In this document: piece by piece, positions 54,668 through 64,000 of the stretch
Layout of the letters: the number at the start of each line of letters is the position of its first letter
Numbering within the stretch: the first letter of the stretch is position 1
Assembly (NCBI RefSeq): GCF_002266425.1
Contig: NZ_NPMN01000002.1
Coordinates: forward strand, 124,001 to 188,000
Length of the DNA: 64,000 bases
From: Tissierella sp. P1
Lineage (GTDB): Bacteria > Bacillota > Clostridia > Tissierellales > Tissierellaceae
Direction of reading: 5' to 3'
Translations under genes and position numbers: made by a program
Notes under the pieces: model-generated
Told to the model about the DNA's origin: nothing
The model's database searches: none
Seen by the model: the letters and a program-made list of their open reading frames with translations, nothing else

Positions 54668-55720
54668 ATGTACGGTTTATATCAGATTGTGTATTTTACA
54701 ATAATAGATATTATAAATACTTTAAAATCTCCTTTTTTTATTGCAGTCCTATGTATCATATATTTTCAATATTTAAAGATAGGCAAAATAGAAAAGGAGA
54801 ATTTAGGTTATAAAAGATCTGCATTACTAAAATTATTTATATCTACTATATTTGGCATGTTTGGAGGAATAATAACGACTGTGGTGTTTCTATACCTAGG
54901 TGTTGTCGTCATACCTAAGGATTTTATGTATATATTAATTGTTGCAATTATATTATCCCTTATTAATCCTAGGTATATGTGCTTTTCCTATGGTGGTTCT
55001 ATAGTGGCCCTATGCAGTCTAATAATAGGATATCCAAAGATCCAAATTTCTCAAGTAATGTCTGTAGTTGCTGTGCTACATATAGTGGAGAGCATATTGA
55101 TTCTTCTAGATGGATGGAGAAGCAGGCTTCCAGTTTTTTTTGAAACAAAGAGTGAGATAGTTGGTGGATTTAATATGAATAGGTTCTGGCCCATTCCATT
55201 TGTAATATTTATTGGTGATGGCTTGATTCATCCTATTACTCTTATGGCAATCCTTAGCTATGGGGATTACTCTATATCATCATATCCTAGGCAAAAAGTT
55301 GTAAAGACATCTGTAGTATTATTCATATATAGCATTATTCTATTATACTTATCAAAAACTATAGAAAATCTTTTTCTGCCACCATTATTTGCCTTATTAG
55401 GTCATGAATATATCATTCTGCAAAATAAAATGATTGAAAATAATAAAATGCCTATATTTACTTCTTTTGATAAGGGAGTGAAAGTTCTAGAGGTTCTTCC
55501 TAATACAGTAGCACATAAATTAGGAATAAAGACAGGAGATATAGTGCTTAAAATAAATGGTGCTGAAATAAATAGCAATAAGGACTTAGAAGATCTTATG
55601 AATATAAAGATAAATAAGCTAAGAATTGAGTTTTTTAACATGAAATCTGGATTATCTGTAAAGAGATATTATGGAAAAAGAAAATCCCTAGGACTAATAA
55701 TAGTCCCTAGGGATTTTTAA
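54668..55720 (+). CDS. multi-pass membrane protein with C-terminal PDZ domain (MinJ-like layout)
   Basis: 350 aa, about eight membrane helices (residues 10-245) and a C-terminal PDZ domain (about 255-350; VLEVLPNTVAHKLGIKTGDIVLKINGAEI). The same topology is known for MinJ, which links DivIVA to MinD in Bacillus; the CtpA neighbour and position before uvrB are common in Clostridia. A role in cell division placement is inferred from layout only. The last codons form a terminator hairpin, and its stop overlaps the stop of the convergent gene. Confidence 0.75.
   Translation: MYGLYQIVYFTIIDIINTLKSPFFIAVLCIIYFQYLKIGKIEKENLGYKRSALLKLFISTIFGMFGGIITTVVFLYLGVVVIPKDFMYILIVAIILSLINPRYMCFSYGGSIVALCSLIIGYPKIQISQVMSVVAVLHIVESILILLDGWRSRLPVFFETKSEIVGGFNMNRFWPIPFVIFIGDGLIHPITLMAILSYGDYSISSYPRQKVVKTSVVLFIYSIILLYLSKTIENLFLPPLFALLGHEYIILQNKMIENNKMPIFTSFDKGVKVLEVLPNTVAHKLGIKTGDIVLKINGAEINSNKDLEDLMNIKINKLRIEFFNMKSGLSVKRYYGKRKSLGLIIVPRDF
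55681..55718. terminator. terminator hairpin inside overlapping 3' ends
   Basis: AAATCCCTAGGACTA pairs with TAGTCCCTAGGGATTT across a 4-nt loop (one bulge), with A-run before and T-run after. It lies within the coding end of the PDZ gene and ends at the shared TTAA stop. Confidence 0.8.
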
Positions 55721-57294
55721 TTGAGCTTACTTAAATCTAAAGAGTAAATCATTTCTGTTTTTTCGTTATCAAAAGGTAGCGTTATATTCAAATAAACTAG
55801 ATTTCTATTTTCATCATAATAAATCTTATCACTAATAAAATGAGCTATATCATTAGTTACTTGATTATTTAGTGAATATTTTTTTAATGTAAAGTCATTT
55901 TTATTAATGTTTTTATCTACGTAAACTATATTACTATCTGGAAGTATTTCATAATTTAAAATATTTCCTTCAATTTGACTGATGATATCTTTTGCCTTCA
56001 TATCATAAACAAATAATGAATTATAGTCATTATCTTCATTTTTTCTTAAATAAGAAATCATATTTTTATTTAAGAATTTTGGATTAGCTCCATTACCTAT
56101 TGGTTTGAATTTATCCCAATCAGAGGTAATAGATATTTTCCTATTTAGTTCATTATCAGTTTTTTCAACTATTAGAAAATTATCATTGTTGATTATTAAA
56201 TTTTCTATATTTTTATTGAAAATACCTATAACATTTATGTCATTATTTTTTACATTGTAGGAGTATACTGTAGAATTATCATCATTATTTTCTATTAGAT
56301 ATAAAATATTATCACTATTCCATCTCATTGTTTTAGGATTGAATTTATTTTCAAAAGATATTTTATATGCTCTCTTATCATCCAATGGAATTATATATAG
56401 TTCTGATCCATTATCATTTACCTCTATAACAGAAACATAGTGTAGGTCAGAGCTAAATTGTGCAGATGATATTTTGAAATTTGAAGAATAAAGCATAGAC
56501 TTTTCATTATTTAAAGCACTATAATCCCACAATTGTTCGATGGATTTATTGGTATCCTTATCTAATACTGTTTTTTTATATAAAATGTAATCATTATTTA
56601 TGTAACCTAAAATATGACCACTATCTAAGGAGGTTGAGATAGATAGTTTTTCTGAATCTATAATATTTCCTGTATTTGCATCAACCTGTGCAGATAAATT
56701 TACTAAAGGAATATCTGGATTTTCCTTGTCAAAAATACTATTGTAGGATATATCCCATACTATAGCATCATTTATCCTAATTAGATCGAATATTGGAGTT
56801 CCTTTTGTTGACACTTTAAAATGGGATTGTATTTTATTTAGTACATCATTGATACCATATTTAATCTTAAGTGGAGTATAATCATCATAGATTATATTAA
56901 ACTTTAAATCCTCAATTTTTTTAAGTTTTGTTTTTTTAAGTTCCATAACTACTTGGGGTACTGCTAAACGAAGATCATTCTTATTGGAAATCCCACTAAC
57001 ATGAATATTAATTTCACTGCCCTTTTTTACTATGCTATTTACATTAATACCTGAGTATTCACTTAGCCCTAAGGATGCTAATATTTTTAGCTTATTATTG
57101 TTAGTGATGATTTCAACAGAAGGTTCAATAGATTGGAAACTTTTAGAGAAAAGTATTTGTTCGATTTCATATTTGATTTCTTCTTCTTCAAATCTCGCAT
57201 CGTCAAGAGCTACAGAATCTTTTTCATTAGGATTACAACCGGAAAAGACTAGTGCTATAAATATTGTGACAATTATTAATAAAATTCGCTTCAT
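55717..57294 (-). CDS. lipoprotein with beta-propeller-like repeats
   Basis: 525 aa. Lipobox FSGC after a hydrophobic start. Residues 20-190 contain a GerMN/propeptide-like region; residues about 200-525 show repeated strands with alternating Ser/Asp/Tyr (for example AQFSSDLHYVSVIEVNDNGSELYIIPLDDKRAY and MRWNSDNILYLIENNDD) as in TolB/WD40-type propellers. Exposed on the outer face of the membrane. Function unknown. GGAGGCG ribosome site. Stop shares bases with the PDZ gene's stop. Confidence 0.65.
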   Translation of the reverse strand: MKRILLIIVTIFIALVFSGCNPNEKDSVALDDARFEEEEIKYEIEQILFSKSFQSIEPSVEIITNNNKLKILASLGLSEYSGINVNSIVKKGSEINIHVSGISNKNDLRLAVPQVVMELKKTKLKKIEDLKFNIIYDDYTPLKIKYGINDVLNKIQSHFKVSTKGTPIFDLIRINDAIVWDISYNSIFDKENPDIPLVNLSAQVDANTGNIIDSEKLSISTSLDSGHILGYINNDYILYKKTVLDKDTNKSIEQLWDYSALNNEKSMLYSSNFKISSAQFSSDLHYVSVIEVNDNGSELYIIPLDDKRAYKISFENKFNPKTMRWNSDNILYLIENNDDNSTVYSYNVKNNDINVIGIFNKNIENLIINNDNFLIVEKTDNELNRKISITSDWDKFKPIGNGANPKFLNKNMISYLRKNEDNDYNSLFVYDMKAKDIISQIEGNILNYEILPDSNIVYVDKNINKNDFTLKKYSLNNQVTNDIAHFISDKIYYDENRNLVYLNITLPFDNEKTEMIYSLDLSKLN

Positions 57295-57396
57295 GAAAGT
57301 CGCCTCCTTACTGATAGTTTACTATATTAATCTCATTTCTTCAATATGCTTTTTCATAATAAATCTTTATTCTATAATATATTTATATAATATGCT

Positions 57397-57424
57397 TTGA
57401 CAAAAGGATATTATATAATATAAT
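57397..57424 (+). promoter_or_regulatory. uvrBA promoter
   Basis: -35 TTGACA (57397-57402), 16-bp spacer, -10 TATAAT (57419-57424); the LexA box sits just downstream. Confidence 0.7.
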
Positions 57425-57437
57425 ATATTATATGTAG

Positions 57438-57449
57438 GAACAAATGTTC
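57438..57449. promoter_or_regulatory. LexA (DinR) box
   Basis: GAACAAATGTTC fits the Gram-positive SOS consensus GAAC-N4-GTTC exactly and lies between promoter and the uvrB start, where LexA binding would block transcription. Confidence 0.9.
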
Positions 57450-57467
57450 AAGCAATGAGGTGTAAAT

Positions 57468-59432
57468 ATGAATAAATTTAAAATAGAATCAAGCTTTAAA
57501 CCAACTGGTGACCAACCAGAAGCTATAAATAATTTAGTAGAAGGTATCAATAAGGACCTTAAACATCAGGTATTACTTGGAGTCACTGGTTCTGGAAAGA
57601 CCTTTACTATGGCGAACATAATTGAGAAAGTTCAAAAACCAACATTAGTCATAGCACATAATAAAACATTAGCCTATCAATTAGCTTCTGAATTTAAAGA
57701 GTTTTTTCCTAATAATGCTGTAGAATATTTTGTTAGCTATTATGATTATTACCAACCTGAGGCATATGTACCACAATCAGATACCTATATAGAAAAAGAT
57801 GCATCAATTAATGATGAGATAGATAAACTACGACATTCCGCTACGGCTGCTTTATTTGAGAGGAGAGATGTAATTATAGTAGCATCTGTATCCTGTATAT
57901 ATGGTCTGGGAGATCCTATAGATTACGAAAATCTTGTAGTTTCCTTAAGGCCAGGTATGATAAAGGACAGAGATGAGATAATGAGAAAATTAATAGATAT
58001 TCAATATATAAGGAATGATATTAATTTTATTAGAGGAACCTTCAGAGTCAGAGGAGATATACTAGAAATATTTCCAGCCTCATCCAGTGAAAATACAATT
58101 CGAATTGAATTTTTTGGAGACGAAATTGATAGGATAGTGGAAGTAAATCATCTGACTGGTGAAGTAATTGGGCTTAGATCTCATGTTTCTATATTTCCAG
58201 CCTCTCACTATGCTACAACTGAAGAGAAAGTTAAAAGAGCAATAGAAACTATAGAAGAAGAATTAGATGAAAGATTAAAAGAATTAAGAGGTAAGGAGAA
58301 ACTCCTTGAAGCCCAAAGGTTAGAACAAAGGACTAGATATGATTTAGAAATGTTAGAAGAAATGGGATTTTGTCAAGGAATAGAAAACTATTCAAGACAT
58401 TTAAGCAATAGACCTTCTGGTTCTAGACCCTTTACTTTAATAGACTATTTTCCAGATGATTTTTTAATAATAGTAGATGAGTCTCATGTTACCATACCAC
58501 AAATAAGAGGTATGTACGAAGGGGATAAATCTAGAAAGACAAACTTAGTTGAATATGGATTTAGGCTACCATCAGCATTAGACAATAGACCTCTTAAATT
58601 TAATGAATTTGAGTCTATTATAAATCAAATTTTATATGTGTCTGCAACTCCAGGCCCTTATGAATTTACACATACAGAAAATACAGTAGAGCAAATCATT
58701 AGACCTACAGGTTTATTGGACCCAATTATAGAAGTAAAGCCTACAGATCATCAGATAGATGATTTAGTAAATGAAATTAGAAAAGTGGTAGATAGAGAAG
58801 AAAGAGTATTAGTAACAACTCTGACTAAAAAAATGGCTGAAGATTTAACTAATTATTTCAAAGATATTGGAATAAAAGTTACTTATCTTCATTCTGATGT
58901 TGAAACAATAGAAAGAATGGAGATAATCAGAGACTTAAGATTAGGTAAATATGATGTTTTAGTAGGTATCAACTTACTTAGAGAAGGATTAGATTTGCCA
59001 GAGGTATCCTTAGTGGCCATATTAGATGCAGATAAAGAAGGATTTTTGAGATCAGAAACATCATTGATCCAGACTACAGGTAGAGCTGCAAGAAATGTCT
59101 TAGGAAAAGTAATTATGTATGCAGATAGAATAACTAATTCTATGGAAAGAGCCATATCTGAGACAAATAGAAGAAGAAATATTCAAGATGAATACAATAA
59201 AGAACATAATATTATACCACAATCTATAAAGAAAGGTGTAAGGGAAATAATAGAAGCTACAATAGTAGCAGAAGATGAAGCAAAATATGAGGAATCATTC
59301 TCCAAGGAAGAAATAGAAGGCATGATAGAAGGATTAGAATCTGCTATGTTAAAAGCAGCCGAAGAATTAAACTTTGAAAAAGCAGCAGAACTTAGAGATA
59401 AGATAATTGAATTAAAGAAGAAGCTAAAGTAG
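57468..59432 (+). CDS. uvrB: excinuclease ABC subunit B
   Basis: DNA damage-verification helicase of nucleotide excision repair. 654 aa. Walker [15 protein letters not shown], the beta-hairpin [20 protein letters not shown] that wedges into damaged DNA, FIVDESH-like Walker B (IIVDESHVT), helicase motif VI TGRAARN and a C-terminal UVR domain ([22 protein letters not shown]) for UvrC/UvrA contact. GAGGTG ribosome site. Under a LexA box; 11 bp before uvrA. Confidence 0.97.
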   Translation: MNKFKIESSFKPTGDQPEAINNLVEGINKDLKHQVLLGVTGSGKTFTMANIIEKVQKPTLVIAHNKTLAYQLASEFKEFFPNNAVEYFVSYYDYYQPEAYVPQSDTYIEKDASINDEIDKLRHSATAALFERRDVIIVASVSCIYGLGDPIDYENLVVSLRPGMIKDRDEIMRKLIDIQYIRNDINFIRGTFRVRGDILEIFPASSSENTIRIEFFGDEIDRIVEVNHLTGEVIGLRSHVSIFPASHYATTEEKVKRAIETIEEELDERLKELRGKEKLLEAQRLEQRTRYDLEMLEEMGFCQGIENYSRHLSNRPSGSRPFTLIDYFPDDFLIIVDESHVTIPQIRGMYEGDKSRKTNLVEYGFRLPSALDNRPLKFNEFESIINQILYVSATPGPYEFTHTENTVEQIIRPTGLLDPIIEVKPTDHQIDDLVNEIRKVVDREERVLVTTLTKKMAEDLTNYFKDIGIKVTYLHSDVETIERMEIIRDLRLGKYDVLVGINLLREGLDLPEVSLVAILDADKEGFLRSETSLIQTTGRAARNVLGKVIMYADRITNSMERAISETNRRRNIQDEYNKEHNIIPQSIKKGVREIIEATIVAEDEAKYEESFSKEEIEGMIEGLESAMLKAAEELNFEKAAELRDKIIELKKKLK

Positions 59433-59443
59433 AGGTGAAGTAA

Positions 59444-62269
59444 ATGGCAAAGGATGAAATAATAATAAGGGGAGCTAAGGAGAATAATCTAAAAGATGTA
59501 TCCTTAACTCTCCCTAGAAATAAATTCATAGTTTTTACAGGTTTATCGGGTTCAGGAAAGTCTTCTCTAGCCTTTGATACCATATATGCAGAAGGTCAAA
59601 GAAGATATGTAGAATCTCTATCTAGCTATGCTAGACAATTTTTAGGTCAAATGGATAAGCCAGATGTTGAGTATATAGAGGGGTTATCCCCATCCATTTC
59701 CATAGACCAAAAGACCACATCTAAAAACCCAAGATCAACTGTAGGAACTGTGACAGAGATATATGATTATTTAAGACTATTATACGCTAGAATAGGTACT
59801 CCCTATTGTTACAAATGCGGAAAGGAGATCTCCAGCCAAACCGTAGAGCAAATGGTAGATAAAATAATGGAATCTGAAGAAAGAACGAAACTTCAGATTC
59901 TAGCACCTATTGTTAGAGGAAAAAAGGGTGAACATGTAAAAATTCTAGAGGGTATTAAAAAAGAAGGTTTTGTTAGAGTAATAGTTGATGAAGAAATGTA
60001 TGATATTGGAGACGAGATAAAACTAGAAAAAAATAAAAAACATACTATAGAGGTAGTAGTAGATAGAATAGTAGTTAAGGAAGGTATAGAGGGCAGATTA
60101 TCAGATTCCTTAGAAACAGCACTTAAACTTGCAGATGGACTAGTTGTAGTGGATTTTATTGGAAAGGAAAAAGTAATGTTTAGTGAGAAGCTATCATGCC
60201 CAGATTGTAATATAGCTATTGAAGAGCTATCTCCTAGGATGTTCTCTTTCAATAGCCCCTTTGGTATGTGTCCTACCTGTAATGGTTTGGGATTTTATAA
60301 AGAAATAGATAGAGATTTAGTTATACCTAATCTAGATTTAAGCATAGATGAAGGTGGGATTGCACCATTTTCTAGCTCAAATGAATCCACATATTATTAT
60401 CAAATTTTTAAAACCCTAGCAGAGGAAAATGGTTTTAGTATAGATAAGCCATTGAAAGATGCACCTGAGAAGTTTATAGAAGAACTATTATATGGTACAG
60501 ATAGGGTAATTTCCTTTAAATTTGCTAGTCACTTTGATGAAGAAGGGCTTAGAGATTTTAAGGGGAAATTTGAAGGGATAATTCCAAATCTAGAAAGAAG
60601 ATATACTGCAACTAACTCTGATTATATGAGAAATAAAATAGATGAATATATGACAGAAAATCCTTGCCCAACTTGTCGTGGAAAGAGATTAAAAGATGAA
60701 GTACTGGCAGTAAGAATAAATAAATTAAATATCGCAGAACTAACAGACCTTTCTATCACTAAGGCAATAGAATTCTTTGATAACTTAGTTCTTACAGAAA
60801 AGCAACAAATAATAGGACAACAAGTATTTAAAGAAATTAAAGAGAGATTAAATTTTTTAAAGGATGTTGGTTTAAATTATTTAACTCTTTCTCGTACAGC
60901 AGGAACATTGTCTGGGGGCGAATCTCAAAGAATTAGACTAGCAACTCAAATAGGGTCTAGTCTTGTAGGAGTAGTTTATGTACTAGATGAGCCTAGTATA
61001 GGGTTACATCAAAGAGATAATGAAAAGTTATTAAAGACTCTAAGAAATTTAACTGATTTAGGGAATACATTGATAGTGGTAGAACATGATGAAGACACCA
61101 TGTATGCAGCAGATCATATTGTGGATATAGGGCCAGGTGCAGGTATTCACGGAGGATATATAATAGCTGAAGGAACAGTTGATGAGATAAAGAATAGTCC
61201 CGAGTCCATGACAGGTCTGTACCTTTCAGGTAAGAAAAAGATTGAAGTTCCAGAAAAAAGAAGACAACCTAATGGGAAATGGGTAGAAATAATTGGAGCA
61301 GAGGAGAATAATCTGAAAAACATAGATGTAAAGATTCCTCTAGGAGTATTAACCTGTGTCACTGGAGTATCAGGTTCAGGAAAATCTTCTTTAGTAAATC
61401 AAATATTACACAAATCCTTAGCTCAAAAACTAAATGGATCAAAGGTAAAACCAGGAAAGTATAAGGATATAAGAGGATTAGAATATTTGGACAAGGTAAT
61501 AGATATAGACCAATCTCCAATAGGTAGAACGCCAAGATCAAATCCTGCTACCTATACTGGAATGTTTGATCATATAAGAGATGTCTTTGCCATGACATCA
61601 GAGGCAAAGATGAGAGGATATCAAAAAGGCAGGTTTAGCTTCAATGTAAAGGGTGGACGATGTGAAGCTTGTAATGGTGATGGAATACTTAAGGTTGAAA
61701 TGCACTTCCTACCAGATGTATATGTACCCTGTGAAGTATGTAAAGGAAAGAGGTATAATAGGGAAACTCTCCAAGTAAAATATAAAGGAAAAAGTATATC
61801 AGACGTATTAGATATGACAGTAGAAGAAGGAGTAGAATTTTTCAAGAATATACCTAAAATATCTAGGAAACTGGAAACCTTATTTGATGTAGGATTAGGA
61901 TATATAAAGATTGGTCAATCATCAACAGAATTATCTGGTGGAGAAGCTCAAAGGGTTAAGCTAGCCACAGAGCTATCCAAAAGATCTACAGGAAAGACAA
62001 TATATATATTAGATGAACCAACCACAGGACTTCATGTGGCAGACATTCACAAGCTAATAAAAGTATTAGATCAACTTGTAGAGGGCGGAAATACAGTAGT
62101 AGTTATAGAACATAACCTAGATGTTATAAAAACAGCTGATTATATAATAGATTTAGGCCCTGAAGGTGGAGATAAGGGAGGAACAATTGTAACAATAGGG
62201 ACTCCAGAGGAAGTAGCAAAAGTTAAGAAATCGTATACTGGGAAGTTTTTAAAAAAAGTTTTGGAATAA
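59444..62269 (+). CDS. uvrA: excinuclease ABC subunit A
   Basis: Damage-sensing ABC ATPase, 941 aa. First ATPase: [14 protein letters not shown] and [12 protein letters not shown]; zinc cysteines CPDC and CPTC around residue 250-280; second ATPase: [13 protein letters not shown] and [12 protein letters not shown] with the CEAC/CEVC zinc module. [11 protein letters not shown] and [12 protein letters not shown] follow the two signature motifs. Cotranscribed with uvrB; a terminator follows. Confidence 0.97.
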   Translation: MAKDEIIIRGAKENNLKDVSLTLPRNKFIVFTGLSGSGKSSLAFDTIYAEGQRRYVESLSSYARQFLGQMDKPDVEYIEGLSPSISIDQKTTSKNPRSTVGTVTEIYDYLRLLYARIGTPYCYKCGKEISSQTVEQMVDKIMESEERTKLQILAPIVRGKKGEHVKILEGIKKEGFVRVIVDEEMYDIGDEIKLEKNKKHTIEVVVDRIVVKEGIEGRLSDSLETALKLADGLVVVDFIGKEKVMFSEKLSCPDCNIAIEELSPRMFSFNSPFGMCPTCNGLGFYKEIDRDLVIPNLDLSIDEGGIAPFSSSNESTYYYQIFKTLAEENGFSIDKPLKDAPEKFIEELLYGTDRVISFKFASHFDEEGLRDFKGKFEGIIPNLERRYTATNSDYMRNKIDEYMTENPCPTCRGKRLKDEVLAVRINKLNIAELTDLSITKAIEFFDNLVLTEKQQIIGQQVFKEIKERLNFLKDVGLNYLTLSRTAGTLSGGESQRIRLATQIGSSLVGVVYVLDEPSIGLHQRDNEKLLKTLRNLTDLGNTLIVVEHDEDTMYAADHIVDIGPGAGIHGGYIIAEGTVDEIKNSPESMTGLYLSGKKKIEVPEKRRQPNGKWVEIIGAEENNLKNIDVKIPLGVLTCVTGVSGSGKSSLVNQILHKSLAQKLNGSKVKPGKYKDIRGLEYLDKVIDIDQSPIGRTPRSNPATYTGMFDHIRDVFAMTSEAKMRGYQKGRFSFNVKGGRCEACNGDGILKVEMHFLPDVYVPCEVCKGKRYNRETLQVKYKGKSISDVLDMTVEEGVEFFKNIPKISRKLETLFDVGLGYIKIGQSSTELSGGEAQRVKLATELSKRSTGKTIYILDEPTTGLHVADIHKLIKVLDQLVEGGNTVVVIEHNLDVIKTADYIIDLGPEGGDKGGTIVTIGTPEEVAKVKKSYTGKFLKKVLE

Positions 62270-62274
62270 GTTTA

Positions 62275-62323
62275 TTAAAGGAAAGTTCTAATTAAAATGG
62301 ATTAGAACTTTCCTTTAATTTTT
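62275..62323 (+). terminator. uvrBA terminator
   Basis: 18-bp perfect stem (62275-62292 with 62301-62318), 8-nt loop, T-run. Confidence 0.9.
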
Positions 62324-62573
62324 GACAAAATGCGACATTAAATATCGAAAATTGTATGAACAAATGTATTGACGTCAAATATTAAGATATGATTTAATGA
62401 ATTTAATAATTAAAGTATTGATTCAATAAATAACTTAGGGCGTATACTAACTTTAAAGTTTTACAGTCAGATGTATATATAAGATGATTTCTTTTCAATG
62501 AGGATTCATTCCATTATAGAATCTTAAGTTTCTGTATTAAACGCTGAAAGTTAAATATTAAATTTGGGGTGAT
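62324..62573 (+). promoter_or_regulatory. upstream region of the TPR regulator with short palindromes
   Basis: 250 bp without a gene. TTGACGTCAA (62369-62378) and ATTGATTCAAT (62417-62427) are palindromes about 48 bp apart that share TTGA..TCAA half-sites. They could be operator sites of the downstream HTH protein. GAACAAATGTAT at 62358 is only a partial LexA match. No clear sigma-A promoter was pinned down. Confidence 0.4.
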
Positions 62574-63899
62574 ATGTTTGGAGGGTGTGATCTTAGAGAC
62601 TACTTCCGGGGGATTTTAAAGGAAATAAGAGAGAAATTAAATATTAGTCTATCAGATATTGCAGGGAATGACCTTGATATCGATTTAATTAAGTTAATAG
62701 AAAGTGATAAAATTCCCTTGGAAACAGATAATGCAGAGATAGTATGTAAAAATATAAATAGTGTCTTAGAACAGAGAGACATGGATTTAATAATTGAACC
62801 AGAGGATTTATTTGATCCAAGAAGATATTATGCAAAAGAAAGAGTAGAAACCTATATTATCCAGTGGGACAAGCATAGAAAAGATGGGGATTATATCATA
62901 GATGAAGATGATTTAGATGATTTGGAGTTTATTCTAAGTGAATATAATCTTATGGACAAGAAGCTTAAGGTATATGAGCTGATAGGAGATATATATCGTG
63001 AAAAGAAGGACTATGAAAACTCTTATTTCTACTATCTTAGGGGGCATGAATTAATCTATAGATACCCTAATAGAAAATCAAACTATCTGTTGACTATTAA
63101 ATTAGGGGCAAATTATATATATATGGAAAGGTGTCAGGATGCTGTTTCAGTATTTCAAATTGCCTTAATAAATGTAGATAATATACCTGAAGAATATCTA
63201 ATATATATATATTATAATTATGCTTTAGCTTATTATAAATTAAAGATGTATACATCTTCCTTAAAGATAATTTCAGATTTATTGAGATATACTGAAAGAA
63301 AAGATTATGATTTATGGAAGAGAACATATAATTTACAAGGAGTATGTTATCTGGGAATGGGAGAGTATGAAACAGCCTTAAGTAGTTATAATAATGCTCT
63401 TCAGGTTTTAACATTTACTGGATACAGTGATTTTAAATATTTAATATATGGAAATATAGCTGAGACTTATACAAAGTTAAAGGATCAAAATCGAGCATAT
63501 AAGTATTTAGAAGCGATTTTAGAAGATTGGGATGAACTAGATAAGAGTTCATACAATTATTCGCTGATTTGTAATCAATTAGCTATTTCTTATGAAAATC
63601 TAGGAGATTTTAAGAAAGCCGAAAAATACTATAAAGAGTCCTTAAAATATGCAAAAGAAAATATTCAGCAGGACTATATTTTAAAAAATCTTACGGCTCT
63701 TATGGAATTAAATAAAAAAGCAGATGTCAATGATATTTTAAAAATAATAGAAGAATACTATGAAAGTGTTGTATCAGGCATTAAGATTAATGATAGTCTA
63801 TTGACAGTCTTTAAATGTTTAAGGACTTGTATTGACAGCCGTGAGTATTTTAAGCTTGAAGGATTAATAGATAGTATAATAAAAATCAAGGGGGAATAA
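62574..63899 (+). CDS. HTH-TPR protein, RRNPP-like regulator
   Basis: 441 aa. An XRE-like helix-turn-helix region at about residues 10-60 (LKEIREKLNISLSDIAGNDL; then LIKLIESDKIPLE), divergent but in register, then tetratricopeptide repeats from about 130 to 420 (YELIGDIYREKKDYENSYFYY; YNLQGVCYLGMGEYETALSSYNNAL; NQLAISYENLGDFKKAEKYYKESL). This is the architecture of peptide-sensing RRNPP regulators (Rap, NprR, PlcR, QssR type). Directly downstream is a short gene for a secreted peptide, the arrangement of receptor-pheromone pairs. The ATG at 62574 has GGGGTG only 2 nt away, so the start is uncertain. Confidence 0.75.
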   Translation: MFGGCDLRDYFRGILKEIREKLNISLSDIAGNDLDIDLIKLIESDKIPLETDNAEIVCKNINSVLEQRDMDLIIEPEDLFDPRRYYAKERVETYIIQWDKHRKDGDYIIDEDDLDDLEFILSEYNLMDKKLKVYELIGDIYREKKDYENSYFYYLRGHELIYRYPNRKSNYLLTIKLGANYIYMERCQDAVSVFQIALINVDNIPEEYLIYIYYNYALAYYKLKMYTSSLKIISDLLRYTERKDYDLWKRTYNLQGVCYLGMGEYETALSSYNNALQVLTFTGYSDFKYLIYGNIAETYTKLKDQNRAYKYLEAILEDWDELDKSSYNYSLICNQLAISYENLGDFKKAEKYYKESLKYAKENIQQDYILKNLTALMELNKKADVNDILKIIEEYYESVVSGIKINDSLLTVFKCLRTCIDSREYFKLEGLIDSIIKIKGE

Positions 63900-63903
63900 T
63901 CAA

Positions 63904-64000
63904 ATGAAAAGGAAAAGAATGCTTGTAAGTTTAGTTGTATTGATGCTTTTATTACTTAATCTGTCTATTGGAGTAATTGCTGGAGGAGCTGGAGAGCCAA
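63904..64000 (+). CDS. secreted small peptide precursor, cut by window end
   Basis: The first 32 codons are visible: MKRKRM, a hydrophobic core (SLVVLMLLLLNLSIGVIA) and GGAGEP, that is, a Sec signal peptide with likely cleavage after VIA. It starts 4 nt after the TPR gene's stop, with GGGGGAA about 8 nt upstream. A candidate signalling pro-peptide for the TPR regulator; the mature part lies beyond the window, so length and function remain open. Confidence 0.6.
   Translation, partial: MKRKRMLVSLVVLMLLLLNLSIGVIAGGAGEP

Noticed and set aside
57414-57419. First TATAAT behind the uvrB -35
   Set aside because: Spacer would be only 11 bp; the TATAAT at 57419 gives 16 bp.
62281-62318. Fourth copy of the 36.9 kb repeat (shared GGAAAGTTCTA)
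   Set aside because: The match is confined to the uvrA terminator stem and lacks ATAACGAAT; chance similarity.
62358-62369. Second LexA box before the TPR gene
   Set aside because: GAACAAATGTAT matches only the left half and part of the right; the required GTTC is missing.

Overview
The window is chromosomal DNA of a low-GC, spore-forming Firmicute, most like a member of the Clostridia/Tissierellia. The evidence is AT-rich codon use (ATA Ile, AGA Arg), frequent GTG/TTG starts behind strong AGGAGG-type ribosome binding sites, CotF-type coat proteins, an acpS-lipoprotein-alr-mazEF block with the same order as in Bacillus subtilis, a SAM-I riboswitch, PyrR attenuation and a GAAC-N4-GTTC LexA box. 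The taxon is inferred; there is no rRNA here. No tRNA, CRISPR array, prophage or intact insertion sequence was seen.

Layout. 1-2033: C-terminal part of an M1-type metallopeptidase. 2087-4810 (minus): metNIQ methionine importer under a SAM-I riboswitch, with metQ frameshifted. 4846-5733: a small acidic protein and two CotF-like coat proteins. 5770-11737: pyr operon (PyrR-type leader, pyrB-I-C-F-K-D-E). 11740-20455: an accessory stretch with a structured leader, a small CD3324-like protein, a two-GNAT protein, a methyltransferase, a heterodimeric ABC exporter, an MFS transporter and a coiled-coil protein. 20457-24330: acpS (frameshifted and in frame with the downstream NAD(P)H-hydrate dehydratase), a GerS/YdcC-like lipoprotein, alr and mazEF. 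24467-36834: surface-glycan genes (UDP-sugar dehydrogenase, two GT4 enzymes, two DUF4330 proteins, an O-antigen-ligase/polymerase, CsaB, a TagA/WecG enzyme), then YitT and a split transketolase. This set would suit a pyruvylated ManNAc-containing secondary wall polysaccharide. 36871-38805: three diverged copies of an intergenic element, each directly behind a terminator T-tract and flanking a PrcB-like protein and a LysM protein. 38828-44696: ribose operon (rbsR-K-A-C-D-B) with a perfect 30-bp palindromic operator. 44778-49067: Lon-related protease, a CofE-like ligase and 5-formyl-THF cyclo-ligase. 49283-57294: ftsE-ftsX-PcsB-like hydrolase, a zinc alcohol dehydrogenase, CtpA, a MinJ-like PDZ membrane protein and a convergent lipoprotein. 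57397-62323: LexA-controlled uvrB-uvrA. 62574-64000: a HTH-TPR (RRNPP-like) regulator followed by a short secreted-peptide gene cut by the window end.

Two themes matter for interpretation. First, five otherwise well-conserved genes (metQ, acpS, mazE, rbsR, ftsE) carry small indels, two of them in A-runs. Because ftsE and acpS are normally needed, sequencing or assembly error is the leading explanation, although acpS has a correctly phased A_AAA_AAA slippery heptamer. Second, intergenic regions carry two uncommon repeat types: heptanucleotide-phased repeats (10981-11121, 15121-15155, 24358-24447) and the terminator-adjacent element at 36.9-38.8 kb. The best candidate for an undescribed system is the regulator-peptide pair at the right edge.
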